Assembly (NCBI RefSeq): GCF_031181385.1
Contig: NZ_JAPSKV010000004.1
Location: 186,001 to 250,000 of the forward strand
Direction: 5' to 3'
Length of the DNA: 64,000 nucleotides
Source of the DNA: Fredinandcohnia onubensis
GTDB lineage: Bacteria > Bacillota > Bacilli > Bacillales > Bacillaceae_L
This document shows, one piece after another, positions 50,416 through 59,743 of this stretch. The notes below the pieces were generated by a model. That model did not search any database. It saw only the letters and a program-made list of their open reading frames with translations, and was not told the origin of the DNA. Within the stretch, counting starts at the first letter, position 1. Every line of letters starts with the position of its first letter. A program made the position numbers and the translations under genes.

Positions 50416-51870
50416 TTGAAAAAACGGACTTCATTTTTAAATAATGAAAAAGGCGTTGCCCTAGTTATGGTGCTGTTAATCCTAACAGTCGTTACTATTT
50501 TGGGCCTAGCACTAATGGGACTTACATTGAATAATATGAAAATGAGTTCCAGCGAAAGAACCTACCAATCTACTTATTATATTGCTGAATCAGGCGTTAC
50601 ATATACGTTGGATAAAGTGAATAAGAACATAGTAAATATCTATAACGACTCTACAAATAAAACTGCTTTTTTCTCGAAAATTGATAGCATGATCACGAAT
50701 ATGAACAATGAACTACCTTATACAAACTTTGAAGAAGCGTTTGGTCATAAACCAGAAGCAAAAACATTGATCGAAAAGATTGGAAATCAAAATGCGAACG
50801 CTAGCCATCAAGATTATAAAATCACATCGATCGGAACAATCGATAATCGGTCACGAACGGTGGAGAAACAAATCCGCATCAAATGGATAGCTAAAAATAA
50901 TGTAGAAATTCCTGATACAGCTATTTTTGTGAAAGAAAACATTGTTTTAGGGGGAAATGCAGAAATAAATGGGGACATTGGGACAAACTCTTCAGCCAGC
51001 CAATCTGTAAACATTAGCGGGAGCGCAAGCATTTCCGGGATCGTATATGTTGGCCCAGGTTCTGGGGCAGATGTAATAAATGACAAAAAGATTAAAGTAG
51101 TAGAATTACCTTATATAAATGTATTTGATCTACCTACATTCCCTGATTTTCCTACTAATCCATTTCCAACAGATGAAAAGGATGTTATTGCTAACGGGTC
51201 ACTGCGTTTAAACAAAAACTATACATTAAATTTAAATCAGGATTTGCAAATAAAAGTGGTCGATGTTGATAAATATACGTTAAATATAAATGTGGGTAAC
51301 AGTAACCGAAATATTGTCATAAACTCTTTAAGTGTAAACGGTGGGAATATAAACATAATTGGGACAGGTAAGTTAACTCTCTATGTGAAAGATGATATTA
51401 CAATTAAGTCAAAAGCTATGATAAATGCATCAGATAAGAACGGAAATGAAATAACAAATCAGCAAGAAATCATGGATCAAGTAAAAAAACTCGAAATTTT
51501 TTATAAGGGTCCAAGCCTAAGGTTTGAGAGTCAGCAAAAAATTTATGGTTCAGTATTTGTGGAGTATGCTGACATAGAAACAGTTGGTCAATCTGGTATC
51601 CAAGGACATCTCATATCAGGTGGCAAATCAATAACTATCAATGGAGAAAATAAAGATGAATTAAATCTCTTGATTTACGCACCAAACGCGAATGTAGATT
51701 TGAAAAATGGTTCTATTAGAGGGTCACTTATTTCAAAGTCATTTACATCAAATGGTGGAGATATAACATTATATAACTATAAAAAAGATGAACTTCCTCC
51801 ATATTTAGGAGGGACTGATGCCATTACATCAAAAGATATTCTTTCAACAGAACCAACTAGAGAAAAATAA
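50416..51870 (+). CDS. PilX-like pilin with large extracellular domain
   Basis: A 484-residue protein. The start resembles PilX-type pilins: leader MKKRTSFLNNEKG, then VALVMVLLILTVVTILGLALMGLTLNNMKMSSSE. The cleavage region is G|VAL rather than GFTLIE, as in PilX N-terminal families. Residues ~185-470 are Gly/Asn/Ile-rich with repeated short beta-like patterns (VLGGNAEINGDIGTNSSA, NISGSASISGIVYVG, GSVFVEYADIETVGQSGIQGHLISGG). These suggest a beta-helix surface domain. The start is TTG 50416, with AGGCGTG upstream; the longer frame overlaps the previous gene. It may be a tip adhesin or structural cap. Confidence 0.8.
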   Translation: MKKRTSFLNNEKGVALVMVLLILTVVTILGLALMGLTLNNMKMSSSERTYQSTYYIAESGVTYTLDKVNKNIVNIYNDSTNKTAFFSKIDSMITNMNNELPYTNFEEAFGHKPEAKTLIEKIGNQNANASHQDYKITSIGTIDNRSRTVEKQIRIKWIAKNNVEIPDTAIFVKENIVLGGNAEINGDIGTNSSASQSVNISGSASISGIVYVGPGSGADVINDKKIKVVELPYINVFDLPTFPDFPTNPFPTDEKDVIANGSLRLNKNYTLNLNQDLQIKVVDVDKYTLNINVGNSNRNIVINSLSVNGGNINIIGTGKLTLYVKDDITIKSKAMINASDKNGNEITNQQEIMDQVKKLEIFYKGPSLRFESQQKIYGSVFVEYADIETVGQSGIQGHLISGGKSITINGENKDELNLLIYAPNANVDLKNGSIRGSLISKSFTSNGGDITLYNYKKDELPPYLGGTDAITSKDILSTEPTREK

Positions 51871-52124
51871 GTATTGTAAAAGGGGAACTGCCCTATTTTT
51901 TTATGCTCTAGAATCCAGTTTGAAAAAGTGACAAAATGTATGAATTAATTACAAATATCGTGTAAATCTTCTTTAGTATTTTCCTATTTTCATATAAAAT
52001 GATAGGTGAAGAATAGGTATTTTTTACTATAAAAACATGCCTTTGTATCTGGGGACACTACAAACTAAACATACATTTTAGTTCGAAATAAAAAGTTACA
52101 TAAACAGTTGAAGGGGGGACAACT

Positions 52125-53465
52125 ATGCAAAAAATATATTCAGTAAAAATATTCAGTCTGCTAATTAGTTGTGTTTTACTTTTATCTCTTTTTTCGACTG
52201 TTGGAGCAAGAACCTATCATGGATTCTTTGCGGACGATATCTTCAAGGAAGGAACAATGATTGGCCCCGTGGATGTTTCAGGCTTGAGTAAGGAAGATGC
52301 AAAAGGCATCTTATTATCAGAGATTGAAAACTGGTATGGGATAGGTGAACTTTCCCTTGTATCTGGTGATAAAAAAATGAAGTTAATCAAACGTGAAGTA
52401 TATAGCTTTCATATTCTTAAGAGTATTGATTCAGCGGTTGATGGCACCCAAAACCCCCTGCTTACGGAACTAAAGGATGATCATTTTGAATCAGTACTTA
52501 CAGAATTAACTTTGATGGAAATACAGGATTTTAAGGCTGAAGAACTTAAGTCTGGGATATTAGCTCCTGCCTCAAATTTACATCCTGGTGAAATAGAAAT
52601 TAACCTTGATCCATTTGTAATTGTTGATGATACCAATGTAATATCACAATCGGTTATTGATAATTTTGACGATGAGAGTGAAGTAGAAAAATGGGTTAAA
52701 GAGTTTGGAAATGTGAATGTACCTGCTAACAAGTCATTTTCATTACTTACCTTATTATCTGAAAGTGGCACAACAAATCACTATTCAGACCAAGCATTAA
52801 GTGTAATCGCTACAGGAATATATTCTACTGTTCTACCGTCAAATTTTGAAATTATTGAAAGACATATTAGTGATGTGCTGCCCTCTTATGCTGATTTTGG
52901 CTATGAGGCTAAGATTGAAAACAAGAAAAAGGATTTAATTATCTACAATGTAAATCCTTACGATTATAAACTAGTTTTTTCATTAACGGATGAAGGGTTA
53001 GAAGTTCAACTCATTGGTGGGGAGCTTCCACAAACAATAAAGGTCTCCATAGTGGATGAAGAAACCTTTAAACCAAAGATTATTAAGCAATATGATAGTA
53101 CCCTTCCTAAAGGAAAAATGGTTGTCAAGCAAAAAGGTAGTCCTGGTAGAGTGGCAAAAGTTTACCGAATAATGAGTGAGAGCGGCCAAGTAGATCAAAG
53201 AGTGGAGATAGCTGAGGATTATTATCCACCAATCCATACAATTGAAGCCCATAGTATTATAGTTCCGGAACCATCACCCAACCTAAATGATTCAGATTCA
53301 GAAGAAAATGGATCTAATTTAGAATCAAATCCTCCTGGAACTAATAAAGGAACAGAGGGAGAAGAAAATAACAATGAATGGGGAAGTGAATCTCAGGAAG
53401 AAAACGAACAAGAAAATACAGATTTATGGGAGGATCCTGATCCAATGCATTTAATAAAATCTTAG
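52125..53465 (+). CDS. Diverged VanW-like secreted protein in pilus cluster
   Basis: A 446-residue protein with a signal/anchor segment (about residues 8-28). Residues ~205-310 resemble the VanW domain: YSDQALSVIATGIYSTVL, FEIIERHISDVLPSYADFGYEAKI, and YNVNPYDYKLVFSLTDEGLEVQLIGG. A G5-like strand-rich segment (STLPKGKMVVKQKGSPGRVAKVYRIM) follows. A disordered Asn/Glu/Gly-rich tail ends it. The usual VanW consensus residues around the Asn/Ala of the first motif are altered. VanW proteins have no settled function. The gene lies 15 bases before pilB, so it belongs to the operon. Confidence 0.75.
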   Translation: MQKIYSVKIFSLLISCVLLLSLFSTVGARTYHGFFADDIFKEGTMIGPVDVSGLSKEDAKGILLSEIENWYGIGELSLVSGDKKMKLIKREVYSFHILKSIDSAVDGTQNPLLTELKDDHFESVLTELTLMEIQDFKAEELKSGILAPASNLHPGEIEINLDPFVIVDDTNVISQSVIDNFDDESEVEKWVKEFGNVNVPANKSFSLLTLLSESGTTNHYSDQALSVIATGIYSTVLPSNFEIIERHISDVLPSYADFGYEAKIENKKKDLIIYNVNPYDYKLVFSLTDEGLEVQLIGGELPQTIKVSIVDEETFKPKIIKQYDSTLPKGKMVVKQKGSPGRVAKVYRIMSESGQVDQRVEIAEDYYPPIHTIEAHSIIVPEPSPNLNDSDSEENGSNLESNPPGTNKGTEGEENNNEWGSESQEENEQENTDLWEDPDPMHLIKS

Positions 53466-53479
53466 GAAGGGGAAATTCC

Positions 53480-55135
53480 ATGCGAAAACTTCGTAAGCGA
53501 TTAGGAGACTTACTAGTTGAGTCAGGTCTGATAACAGAGAATCAATTAAAACAAACGCTTGAGGACAAAACAGAGTCTCAAAAACTTGGGGATATTCTTC
53601 TTCAAAAAGGATTTATTACCGAGCAACAATTAATTGAAGTACTAGAATTTCAGTTGGGAATACCACATGTTAGTTTATTTCGATATCCAATAGATACGAC
53701 ATTAACTAACTTGATTCCAAAAGAAATGGCGAGAAGGCATTATTTAATTGCTCTTCGAAAAGAAGGGGACAAGTTATTTGTAGCAATGGCGGACCCAATG
53801 GACTTCTACGCAATTGAAGACCTACGTCTATTAACCGGATTTCAGATTGAACCCGTCATCGCTTCGAAGGATGAAATTATACGTGCAATTAATAAGTTTT
53901 ATGATTTGGATGAAGGAGTAAAGGAGCTTCTTAATGAAGCACCAACGGAAATCCAAGAAGAGAAAATTACAAATGAGGATTCTCCCGTTGTTAAATTAGT
54001 GAACCAGATCTTGCAAAATGCAGTCCAACAGCGTGCGAGTGATATCCATGTAGACCCACATGAAACGAAGGTTTTGCTTCGTTACCGAGTGGATGGAGTG
54101 CTTCGTACAGAACGCGCTTTACCTAAAAGCATGCAGGGAGTTTTAACTGCAAGAATCAAAATTATGGCAAACCTCGACATTACGGAAAGTCGAATCCCAC
54201 AGGATGGCCGGATAAAAGTTAATCTTGAAGCACACCATATTGATTTACGTGTTTCTACTTTGCCAACTGTTTATGGTGAAAAGATCGTAATGAGAGTCTT
54301 AGATTTAGGAAGCTCACTTAATAATCTTTCACAATTAGGTTTTAATCGTGTTAACTTCAATAAATTTAAGAGCTTAATTAAAAAACCAACCGGTATTGTA
54401 TTGATCACAGGCCCAACGGGGTCAGGTAAGTCTTCAACTCTTTATGCTGCTTTAAACCATCTTAATTCAGAGCATGTAAATATAATTACAATTGAAGACC
54501 CTGTCGAATATCAACTCGAAGGTATTAATCAAATTCAGGTAAATTCAAATGTTGGAATGACGTTTGCAAAAGGGCTAAGAGCAATTCTAAGACAAGACCC
54601 AAATATCATCATGGTAGGGGAAATACGTGATCGAGAAACAGCAGATGTAGCAGTAAGAGCATCTTTAACGGGTCACTTAGTTTTAAGTACCCTTCATACA
54701 AACGATTCCCTAGGAACAATTACTCGTCTTATCGACATGGGGGTTGAACCATTTCTTGTTGCTTCATCACTATCAGGTGTAGTGGCCCAGCGCTTGGTTC
54801 GCCGGGTATGCCGCGATTGTGGCCAACTGCAGGAGCCTACAGTACGTGAGCTCGAAATCTTTGCAAAACGTGGCATTTCAGTTGATAAGTTGAACAGAGG
54901 AAAAGGCTGTGGGACGTGTAATATGACGGGTTACAAAGGCAGAGTTGCTATTCATGAATTATTGGTCATTAATGATGATATGAAAAGGGCGATTATGAAT
55001 AGAGAATCCTACACGACTCTTCGTCAGTTGGCAATTAAAAATGAAACCATTTTTCTAATTGATGATGGATTATTAAAGGTTCAACAAGGACTAACAACAA
55101 CGGAAGAAATATTAAGAGTAACAACTGCTGAATAG
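53480..55135 (+). CDS. pilB: Type IV pilus assembly ATPase PilB
   Basis: A 551-residue GspE/PilB family hexameric ATPase that powers pilus extension. The N-terminus carries a two-motif MshEN domain (RLGDLLVESGLITENQL and KLGDILLQKGFITEQQL, about residues 6-62). Then come Walker A GPTGSGKSS (about 311-319), the Asp box, Walker B VGEIRDRETADVA, and a zinc-binding tetracysteine (CRDCGQ near 444 and CGTCNMTGYKGR near 477). AAGGGGAAA precedes the ATG. The tight spacing with the VanW-like gene and pilT shows an operon. Confidence 0.95.
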   Translation: MRKLRKRLGDLLVESGLITENQLKQTLEDKTESQKLGDILLQKGFITEQQLIEVLEFQLGIPHVSLFRYPIDTTLTNLIPKEMARRHYLIALRKEGDKLFVAMADPMDFYAIEDLRLLTGFQIEPVIASKDEIIRAINKFYDLDEGVKELLNEAPTEIQEEKITNEDSPVVKLVNQILQNAVQQRASDIHVDPHETKVLLRYRVDGVLRTERALPKSMQGVLTARIKIMANLDITESRIPQDGRIKVNLEAHHIDLRVSTLPTVYGEKIVMRVLDLGSSLNNLSQLGFNRVNFNKFKSLIKKPTGIVLITGPTGSGKSSTLYAALNHLNSEHVNIITIEDPVEYQLEGINQIQVNSNVGMTFAKGLRAILRQDPNIIMVGEIRDRETADVAVRASLTGHLVLSTLHTNDSLGTITRLIDMGVEPFLVASSLSGVVAQRLVRRVCRDCGQLQEPTVRELEIFAKRGISVDKLNRGKGCGTCNMTGYKGRVAIHELLVINDDMKRAIMNRESYTTLRQLAIKNETIFLIDDGLLKVQQGLTTTEEILRVTTAE

Positions 55136-55146
55136 GTGGGAACTAA

Positions 55147-56193
55147 ATGAGAGAAGAGATAAATCGAATTTTACATTCAGCAAATGAACATAAGGCTTCT
55201 GATATTCATATTACAGCTGGTGTACCTCCTATTTTTCGTATTAATGGAGAATTAAAAAGATACGGAAAAGAAATTCTAAAACAGCCTGTAATTGAGGAAA
55301 TATCCAAAGAGATTGTCCCAGAAGAAATGTGGGACCAATTCAAAGCGAAAGGTGAGCTTGACTTTTCCTATGGAATAGCTGGTGTTTCACGATTTCGAGT
55401 TAACATTTATATGCAGAGAGGCTGTCCTGCAATTGCATTTCGTGTGATTCCCACGTCTATTCCGACGATTGAAGATCTCGCTTTGCCACAGGTACTTAAA
55501 AAGATTTGTCAGAAACCTCAAGGTTTGATACTAGTAACAGGTCCGACTGGTAGCGGGAAGTCAACAACACTTGCTGCAATGATTCAGTATATTAACCAAA
55601 CAATGAGTAAGCATGTTGTTACGTTAGAAGACCCGATAGAATACTTGCATAAACATGGGATGAGTATTATTGAGCAACGCGAGGTTGGAAGTGACACTCA
55701 TAATTTTGCAAATGGTCTTCGTGCAGCACTAAGGCAAGACCCTGATGTTATTCTGGTAGGTGAAATGCGGGATTTAGAAACAACACAAACGGCTATTACA
55801 GCTGCGGAAACTGGCCACCTTGTGTTAGGGACCTTACATACCGTAAGTGCTCCTTCAACAATAGACCGAATTATTGACATGTTTCCTTATGCCCAGCAGC
55901 CTCAAATTAAGATTCAACTTGCGAATGTTCTAGTAAGTGTTATCTCACAGAGATTATTCCCAACCATTGACAGAAAGGGTAGGAAAGCTGCTACAGAAAT
56001 TTTGCTTAATAATTCAGCAGTTGCAAATTTAATTCGAAACGATAAAAATCACCAAATAAAAAATGTGATGCAAACGAGTCGTGCTGAAGGAATGCATACG
56101 TTGGAAAGCAATATTTTAGACTTAATCCGTGCCGGGGTTATTTCTAGGGAAATTGCCCAACCGTTTATACAGGAGCTAAATACAAATGACTAG
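55147..56193 (+). CDS. pilT: Type IV pilus retraction ATPase PilT
   Basis: A 348-residue GspE-superfamily ATPase that drives pilus disassembly. HKASDIHITAGVPPIFRINGEL is the PilT N-terminal signature; Walker A GPTGSGKSTT lies near 132, the Asp box LEDPIEYLH follows, and Walker B is VGEMRDLETTQTA. Near the end, EGMHTLESNI lies in the C-terminal region. A dedicated retraction motor suggests dynamic pili that can move cells or pull DNA, unlike the ComG pseudopilus. The stop overlaps pilC by eight bases. Confidence 0.95.
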   Translation: MREEINRILHSANEHKASDIHITAGVPPIFRINGELKRYGKEILKQPVIEEISKEIVPEEMWDQFKAKGELDFSYGIAGVSRFRVNIYMQRGCPAIAFRVIPTSIPTIEDLALPQVLKKICQKPQGLILVTGPTGSGKSTTLAAMIQYINQTMSKHVVTLEDPIEYLHKHGMSIIEQREVGSDTHNFANGLRAALRQDPDVILVGEMRDLETTQTAITAAETGHLVLGTLHTVSAPSTIDRIIDMFPYAQQPQIKIQLANVLVSVISQRLFPTIDRKGRKAATEILLNNSAVANLIRNDKNHQIKNVMQTSRAEGMHTLESNILDLIRAGVISREIAQPFIQELNTND

Positions 56194-57391
56194 ATTTAAA
56201 TATGAGGGTAGAGATAAATTCGGAAAAAAGTCCGGCACAATTTCAGGAACTTCTAAGACCGAAGCAGTCTCATCCCTTCGTGATAAAGGAATTAGGGTAA
56301 TTAGCATAAATGAAGTACCTGAAACCTTATTAACGAAGGATATAGCCATTGGCAATCCAGTAAAATTACGGGATTTTGTCATTTTTTTAAGACAGTTTTC
56401 AACCCTAATTAAAGCTGGGGTAACCATTGTGGACTCAATGAATATTTTGGCGAACCAAACAGATAGTAAACCACTTAAGAATGCTCTCTTAGAGGTAGAG
56501 TTGGACCTTAGAGAAGGGATTTCCTTATCAGCAGCTACTGCAAAGCATAAACGAATTTTTACAAACTTATTCACGAATATGGTACGTGTAGGTGAGGTTG
56601 GAGGTAGTTTGGATGAAACGCTTGAAAACCTTGCAGTGTATTATGAGAAACAAAATAAAACGAGACAAAAGGTAAAGTCTGCGATGGCTTATCCAATCGT
56701 AATTGGAATTGTTGCAATTGCAGTTGTCATCTTTTTATTAGTTTCTGTTGTACCCACCTTTGTTGACATGTTCGCTGACTTTGGAGCCGAACTGCCTGCT
56801 ATTACAAAATTTGTGTTGAACGCAAGTGTGTTTATGCAAAAATTTTGGTGGCTAGTATTACTTTTCGGAATTTTAATGTATATAATGTTTATTCTGCTTA
56901 AACAAAGACAAGAAACAAGATATTACTTAGATTATGCCAAAATAAAAATGCCCATTTTTGGGAAGCTAATACAGAAGGCTGTTCTTGCACGCTTAACGAG
57001 AACACTAAGTTCCATGTTGAATAGTTCAGTACCTATTTTACAGGCGTTAGATGTTGTTGAAACGATTGTTGAAAATGAAGTAATAGCAGACGTTGTAAAA
57101 CAGTCAAGGAAAGCACTGGAGCAAGGTAAATCGATGACAGAACCGATGAAAAAGCACTGGGCGTTCCCACCCCTTATCATCCATATGATTGCAATTGGCG
57201 AAAGTACTGGTTCGTTAGATGAGATGCTAGGGAAAGTAGCAGATTTTTATGAGGATGAAGTGGAAAATACAACCGATCAATTAAAATCATTAATTGAACC
57301 GTTAATGATAGTGTTTTTGAGCGGAATAGTCGGGACTATAGTCACGGCGATTTTAGTGCCAATGTTTGACATATTTAATCAAATTCAATGA
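56186..57391 (+). CDS. pilC: Type IV pilus inner-membrane platform protein PilC
   Basis: A 401-residue GspF-family polytopic protein that couples the ATPases to the pilin pool. Two repeated GspF domains occur: the first starts FVIFLRQFSTLIKAGVTIVDSMNIL (about 70-94), the second LARLTRTLSSMLNSSVPILQALDVV (about 268-292). Three hydrophobic segments are visible (about 170-190, 220-240 and 375-395). The N-terminal FKYEGRDKFGKKSGTISG is typical. It starts within the pilT 3' end. Confidence 0.95.
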   Translation: MTRFKYEGRDKFGKKSGTISGTSKTEAVSSLRDKGIRVISINEVPETLLTKDIAIGNPVKLRDFVIFLRQFSTLIKAGVTIVDSMNILANQTDSKPLKNALLEVELDLREGISLSAATAKHKRIFTNLFTNMVRVGEVGGSLDETLENLAVYYEKQNKTRQKVKSAMAYPIVIGIVAIAVVIFLLVSVVPTFVDMFADFGAELPAITKFVLNASVFMQKFWWLVLLFGILMYIMFILLKQRQETRYYLDYAKIKMPIFGKLIQKAVLARLTRTLSSMLNSSVPILQALDVVETIVENEVIADVVKQSRKALEQGKSMTEPMKKHWAFPPLIIHMIAIGESTGSLDEMLGKVADFYEDEVENTTDQLKSLIEPLMIVFLSGIVGTIVTAILVPMFDIFNQIQ

Positions 57392-57480
57392 TCTTAATGT
57401 GAGAAAAGACATATATTTGTAAAGAATGTTTAAAACTATGTTATTTTAAACAAATTTCTAGTGTTTCCAACAGCATTTGC

Positions 57481-57489
57481 TATTATAAT
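57481..57489 (+). promoter_or_regulatory. Possible promoter of the major pilin gene
   Basis: TGCTATTAT (57478-57486) matches an extended -10, and TATAAT overlaps at 57484-57489. The 140-base gap before pilA would be unusual in an otherwise tight operon unless it holds such an element. The -35 is weak. Confidence 0.4.
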
Positions 57490-57531
57490 AAGTAGTATAA
57501 ATGGACTAGTTCCTAAAAAGGAGAGGGAATC

Positions 57532-57936
57532 ATGTTTAAGAAACATATAAAAAATCAAAAAGGATTAACGTTAATTGAATTACTAGCAGTAATTGTAATT
57601 TTAGGGATTATTGCGGCTATTGCAGTACCTGCAATAGGGAATGTGATTGATAAAACAGAAGAGAAGGCAGCTTATACTGAGGCACAACAAATAATAGACT
57701 CAGCAAGATTATATATTACTGCAGAAACCCCTACTTTTGGAAATGATAATAAACTAACACTTAACAATACAGACACAGATTTTCAAGCGTACTATGATAA
57801 AGCGGGTACTTTTACATTAGTTGTTACTAACACTGATGGGAATTTAACATATGAATTTACTGCATTTGGGGGTATTGATGGTGTAACAGCAGATGCCCCG
57901 CTCACCGAAAGTGCTATTGCGTCCAAGTTAGAATAA
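57532..57936 (+). CDS. pilA: Type IV major pilin PilA
   Basis: A 134-residue prepilin: leader MFKKHIKNQKG, cleavage G|LTLIE, and a canonical N-terminal helix LLAVIVILGIIAAIAVPAIGNVIDKTEEKAAYTEAQQIIDSARLYI. The C-terminal domain is Thr/Asp/Asn-rich without cysteines. This helix is closest to consensus among the pilins in the cluster, and the gene has its own upstream gap and strong GGAGAGGG ribosome site. I therefore infer that it is the major subunit. A hairpin follows the stop. Confidence 0.9.
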   Translation: MFKKHIKNQKGLTLIELLAVIVILGIIAAIAVPAIGNVIDKTEEKAAYTEAQQIIDSARLYITAETPTFGNDNKLTLNNTDTDFQAYYDKAGTFTLVVTNTDGNLTYEFTAFGGIDGVTADAPLTESAIASKLE

Positions 57937-57941
57937 ACACT

Positions 57942-57966
57942 GATAGCCCTCTTTTAGAGGGGTATC
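57942..57966 (+). terminator. Hairpin after pilA (attenuator)
   Basis: GATAGCCCTC/GAGGGGTATC form nine pairs of ten around a five-base loop; no good T run follows. It may stabilise the pilin mRNA or reduce read-through into the peptidase gene. Confidence 0.5.
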
Positions 57967-57990
57967 TATTTATCATTATGAGGTACTAAT

Positions 57991-58752
57991 ATGAACATAT
58001 TATTAATTTATATTTATATTTTTTTTCTTGGTGCTGTTTTAGGCTCTTTCTTCAACGTCATCGGCCTCCGCATACCAGTTGGCCAATCAATAGTTAGACC
58101 ACGTTCGGCATGTCCAACTTGTAAGCATCAGCTTACAGCGATAGAATTAATCCCGGTTTTTTCATACATATTACAAAGGGGCAAGTGTCGGAATTGTAAA
58201 ACCCACATATCACCTTTATATGCTTCAATTGAACTCTCTACAGCAATTCTTTTCACGATTTCACCATTGTTGGTGGGATGGTCAAAAGAATTGATCATTG
58301 CTTGGACTTTAATATCCTTATTAGTAATAGTTTTCGTCTCAGACATCACATACATGATCATCCCAGATAAGGTTTTATTCTTTTTTGCCCCATTATTCAT
58401 CATTGAGCGTATCTTTGTGCCACTTGATCCATGGTGGGATTTGATCGTAGGAAGTATTGTCGGTTTTCTGTTACTCTATCTTATTGCTGTCTTTAGCAAA
58501 GGTGGGATGGGTGGAGGCGATATTAAACTTTATGCAGTCATTGGACTTGCATTAGGTTGGAAACTTGTCCTTCTTTCCTTTTTCCTCGCTACTCTTATTG
58601 GGACTTTTTTTGGATTAATTGGAATTGCAATTGGCAAAGTAAGAAAAGGAAAACCCATGCCGTTTGGTCCAGCCATTGTCATCGGTACACTTATAGCATA
58701 TTTTTGGGGACACAACCTAATAGCGATGTATATTGACCTAATAGGATTTTGA
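57991..58752 (+). CDS. pilD: Prepilin peptidase PilD (A24 family)
   Basis: A 253-residue membrane aspartyl protease that cleaves prepilin leaders and methylates the new N-terminus. The N-terminal methylase-type domain has two zinc-binding CxxC pairs (CPTC at about 41-44 and CRNC at about 66-69). The catalytic aspartates are in VFVSDITYMIIPD and GGGDIKL. About eight membrane helices. It occupies the place of comC in B. subtilis and may serve both pilus and competence pseudopilins. Confidence 0.95.
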   Translation: MNILLIYIYIFFLGAVLGSFFNVIGLRIPVGQSIVRPRSACPTCKHQLTAIELIPVFSYILQRGKCRNCKTHISPLYASIELSTAILFTISPLLVGWSKELIIAWTLISLLVIVFVSDITYMIIPDKVLFFFAPLFIIERIFVPLDPWWDLIVGSIVGFLLLYLIAVFSKGGMGGGDIKLYAVIGLALGWKLVLLSFFLATLIGTFFGLIGIAIGKVRKGKPMPFGPAIVIGTLIAYFWGHNLIAMYIDLIGF

Positions 58753-58769
58753 TAGTAAGGGGATACAAA

Positions 58770-59741
58770 ATGGCATTTACACTTTTTTCACCAAGTAAAA
58801 TGGCAAACATCATTATAAAAGATCATGTTATACGTTATGTGGGTGTGAAACGCTCTAACCCTATCACAGTCCATAAATTTCGTGAAAAATATTTACCCCC
58901 TGGCATTATTCAAGAAGGCAGAATCATTGAACATGACACACTTCATTTAATTCTAGAAGAATGTGTGACAGATTGGGGTATCAAAAATAATCAAGTCCAA
59001 TTTATTATTCCAGACTCATTTGTAGTCATTCGAAAGATTTCAATTCCAAACGAAGTGAAGGATGATGAGATTATAGGATATATTTACCTAGAACTCGGTG
59101 CAACCATTCATTTACCTTTCGAAGACCCTGTTCTAGATTATAAAATCCTTTCTGAAGATGAAAAGAAAAAAGAGGTTCTGATTTTTGCAGCCCCTGAAGA
59201 TGTTGCTATCGAATACTCATCTCTATTAGAGGACATTTCGTTAAAGCCCATTGCGGCAGATATTTCACCACTCTGTATGTATCGGCTGTTTCATTTTTGT
59301 AAGAAAACAAACGCGCACGAACACTCTTTGTTGCTGCAATTTGATCTACAGTCTGCCAACTTAAGTATTTTCCACCAAGACATTCCTTTGTTTATGAGGC
59401 ATATTACTTTGGAAACATCAATTGATGATTGGGATATCCAACAAAACTCTTCCAAAACCTTAGCGGACATAAGATGGAACAGTCATCGTAGTAAGTTAGA
59501 AGTCCTAATAGATGAAATTAATAAAGAGATTGAACATGTAATGAATTTTTATAGTTTTAACATGTCACAGGGGAAAGAAAGAATTACAAATGTTCTCGTT
59601 AGTGGGGATCATCCAAATCTTCCTGACATCATATCTACGCTTTTCGAACGATTTGATATTCCAGTATGTACAGTAGATACATATGAGAAACTGCCTAGTC
59701 AATATTTTCTACCATTAGGATTGGCACTAAAAGAGGTGTAA
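58770..59741 (+). CDS. pilM: Type IV pilus assembly protein PilM
   Basis: A 323-residue actin-like cytoplasmic protein that binds the N-terminal tail of PilN. Features include a V/I-rich start (IIKDHVIRYVGVKRSNPITVHKFREKYLPPG), VQFIIPDSFVVIRKISIPNE, and LLLQFDLQSANLSIFHQDIPLFMRHITLE in the nucleotide-fold region; the sequence is diverged from the Gram-negative family. ATG 58770 follows AAGGGGATA; the longer reading overlaps pilD. It leads pilMNO with 2-base gaps. Confidence 0.85.
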   Translation: MAFTLFSPSKMANIIIKDHVIRYVGVKRSNPITVHKFREKYLPPGIIQEGRIIEHDTLHLILEECVTDWGIKNNQVQFIIPDSFVVIRKISIPNEVKDDEIIGYIYLELGATIHLPFEDPVLDYKILSEDEKKKEVLIFAAPEDVAIEYSSLLEDISLKPIAADISPLCMYRLFHFCKKTNAHEHSLLLQFDLQSANLSIFHQDIPLFMRHITLETSIDDWDIQQNSSKTLADIRWNSHRSKLEVLIDEINKEIEHVMNFYSFNMSQGKERITNVLVSGDHPNLPDIISTLFERFDIPVCTVDTYEKLPSQYFLPLGLALKEV

Positions 59742-59743
59742 TT

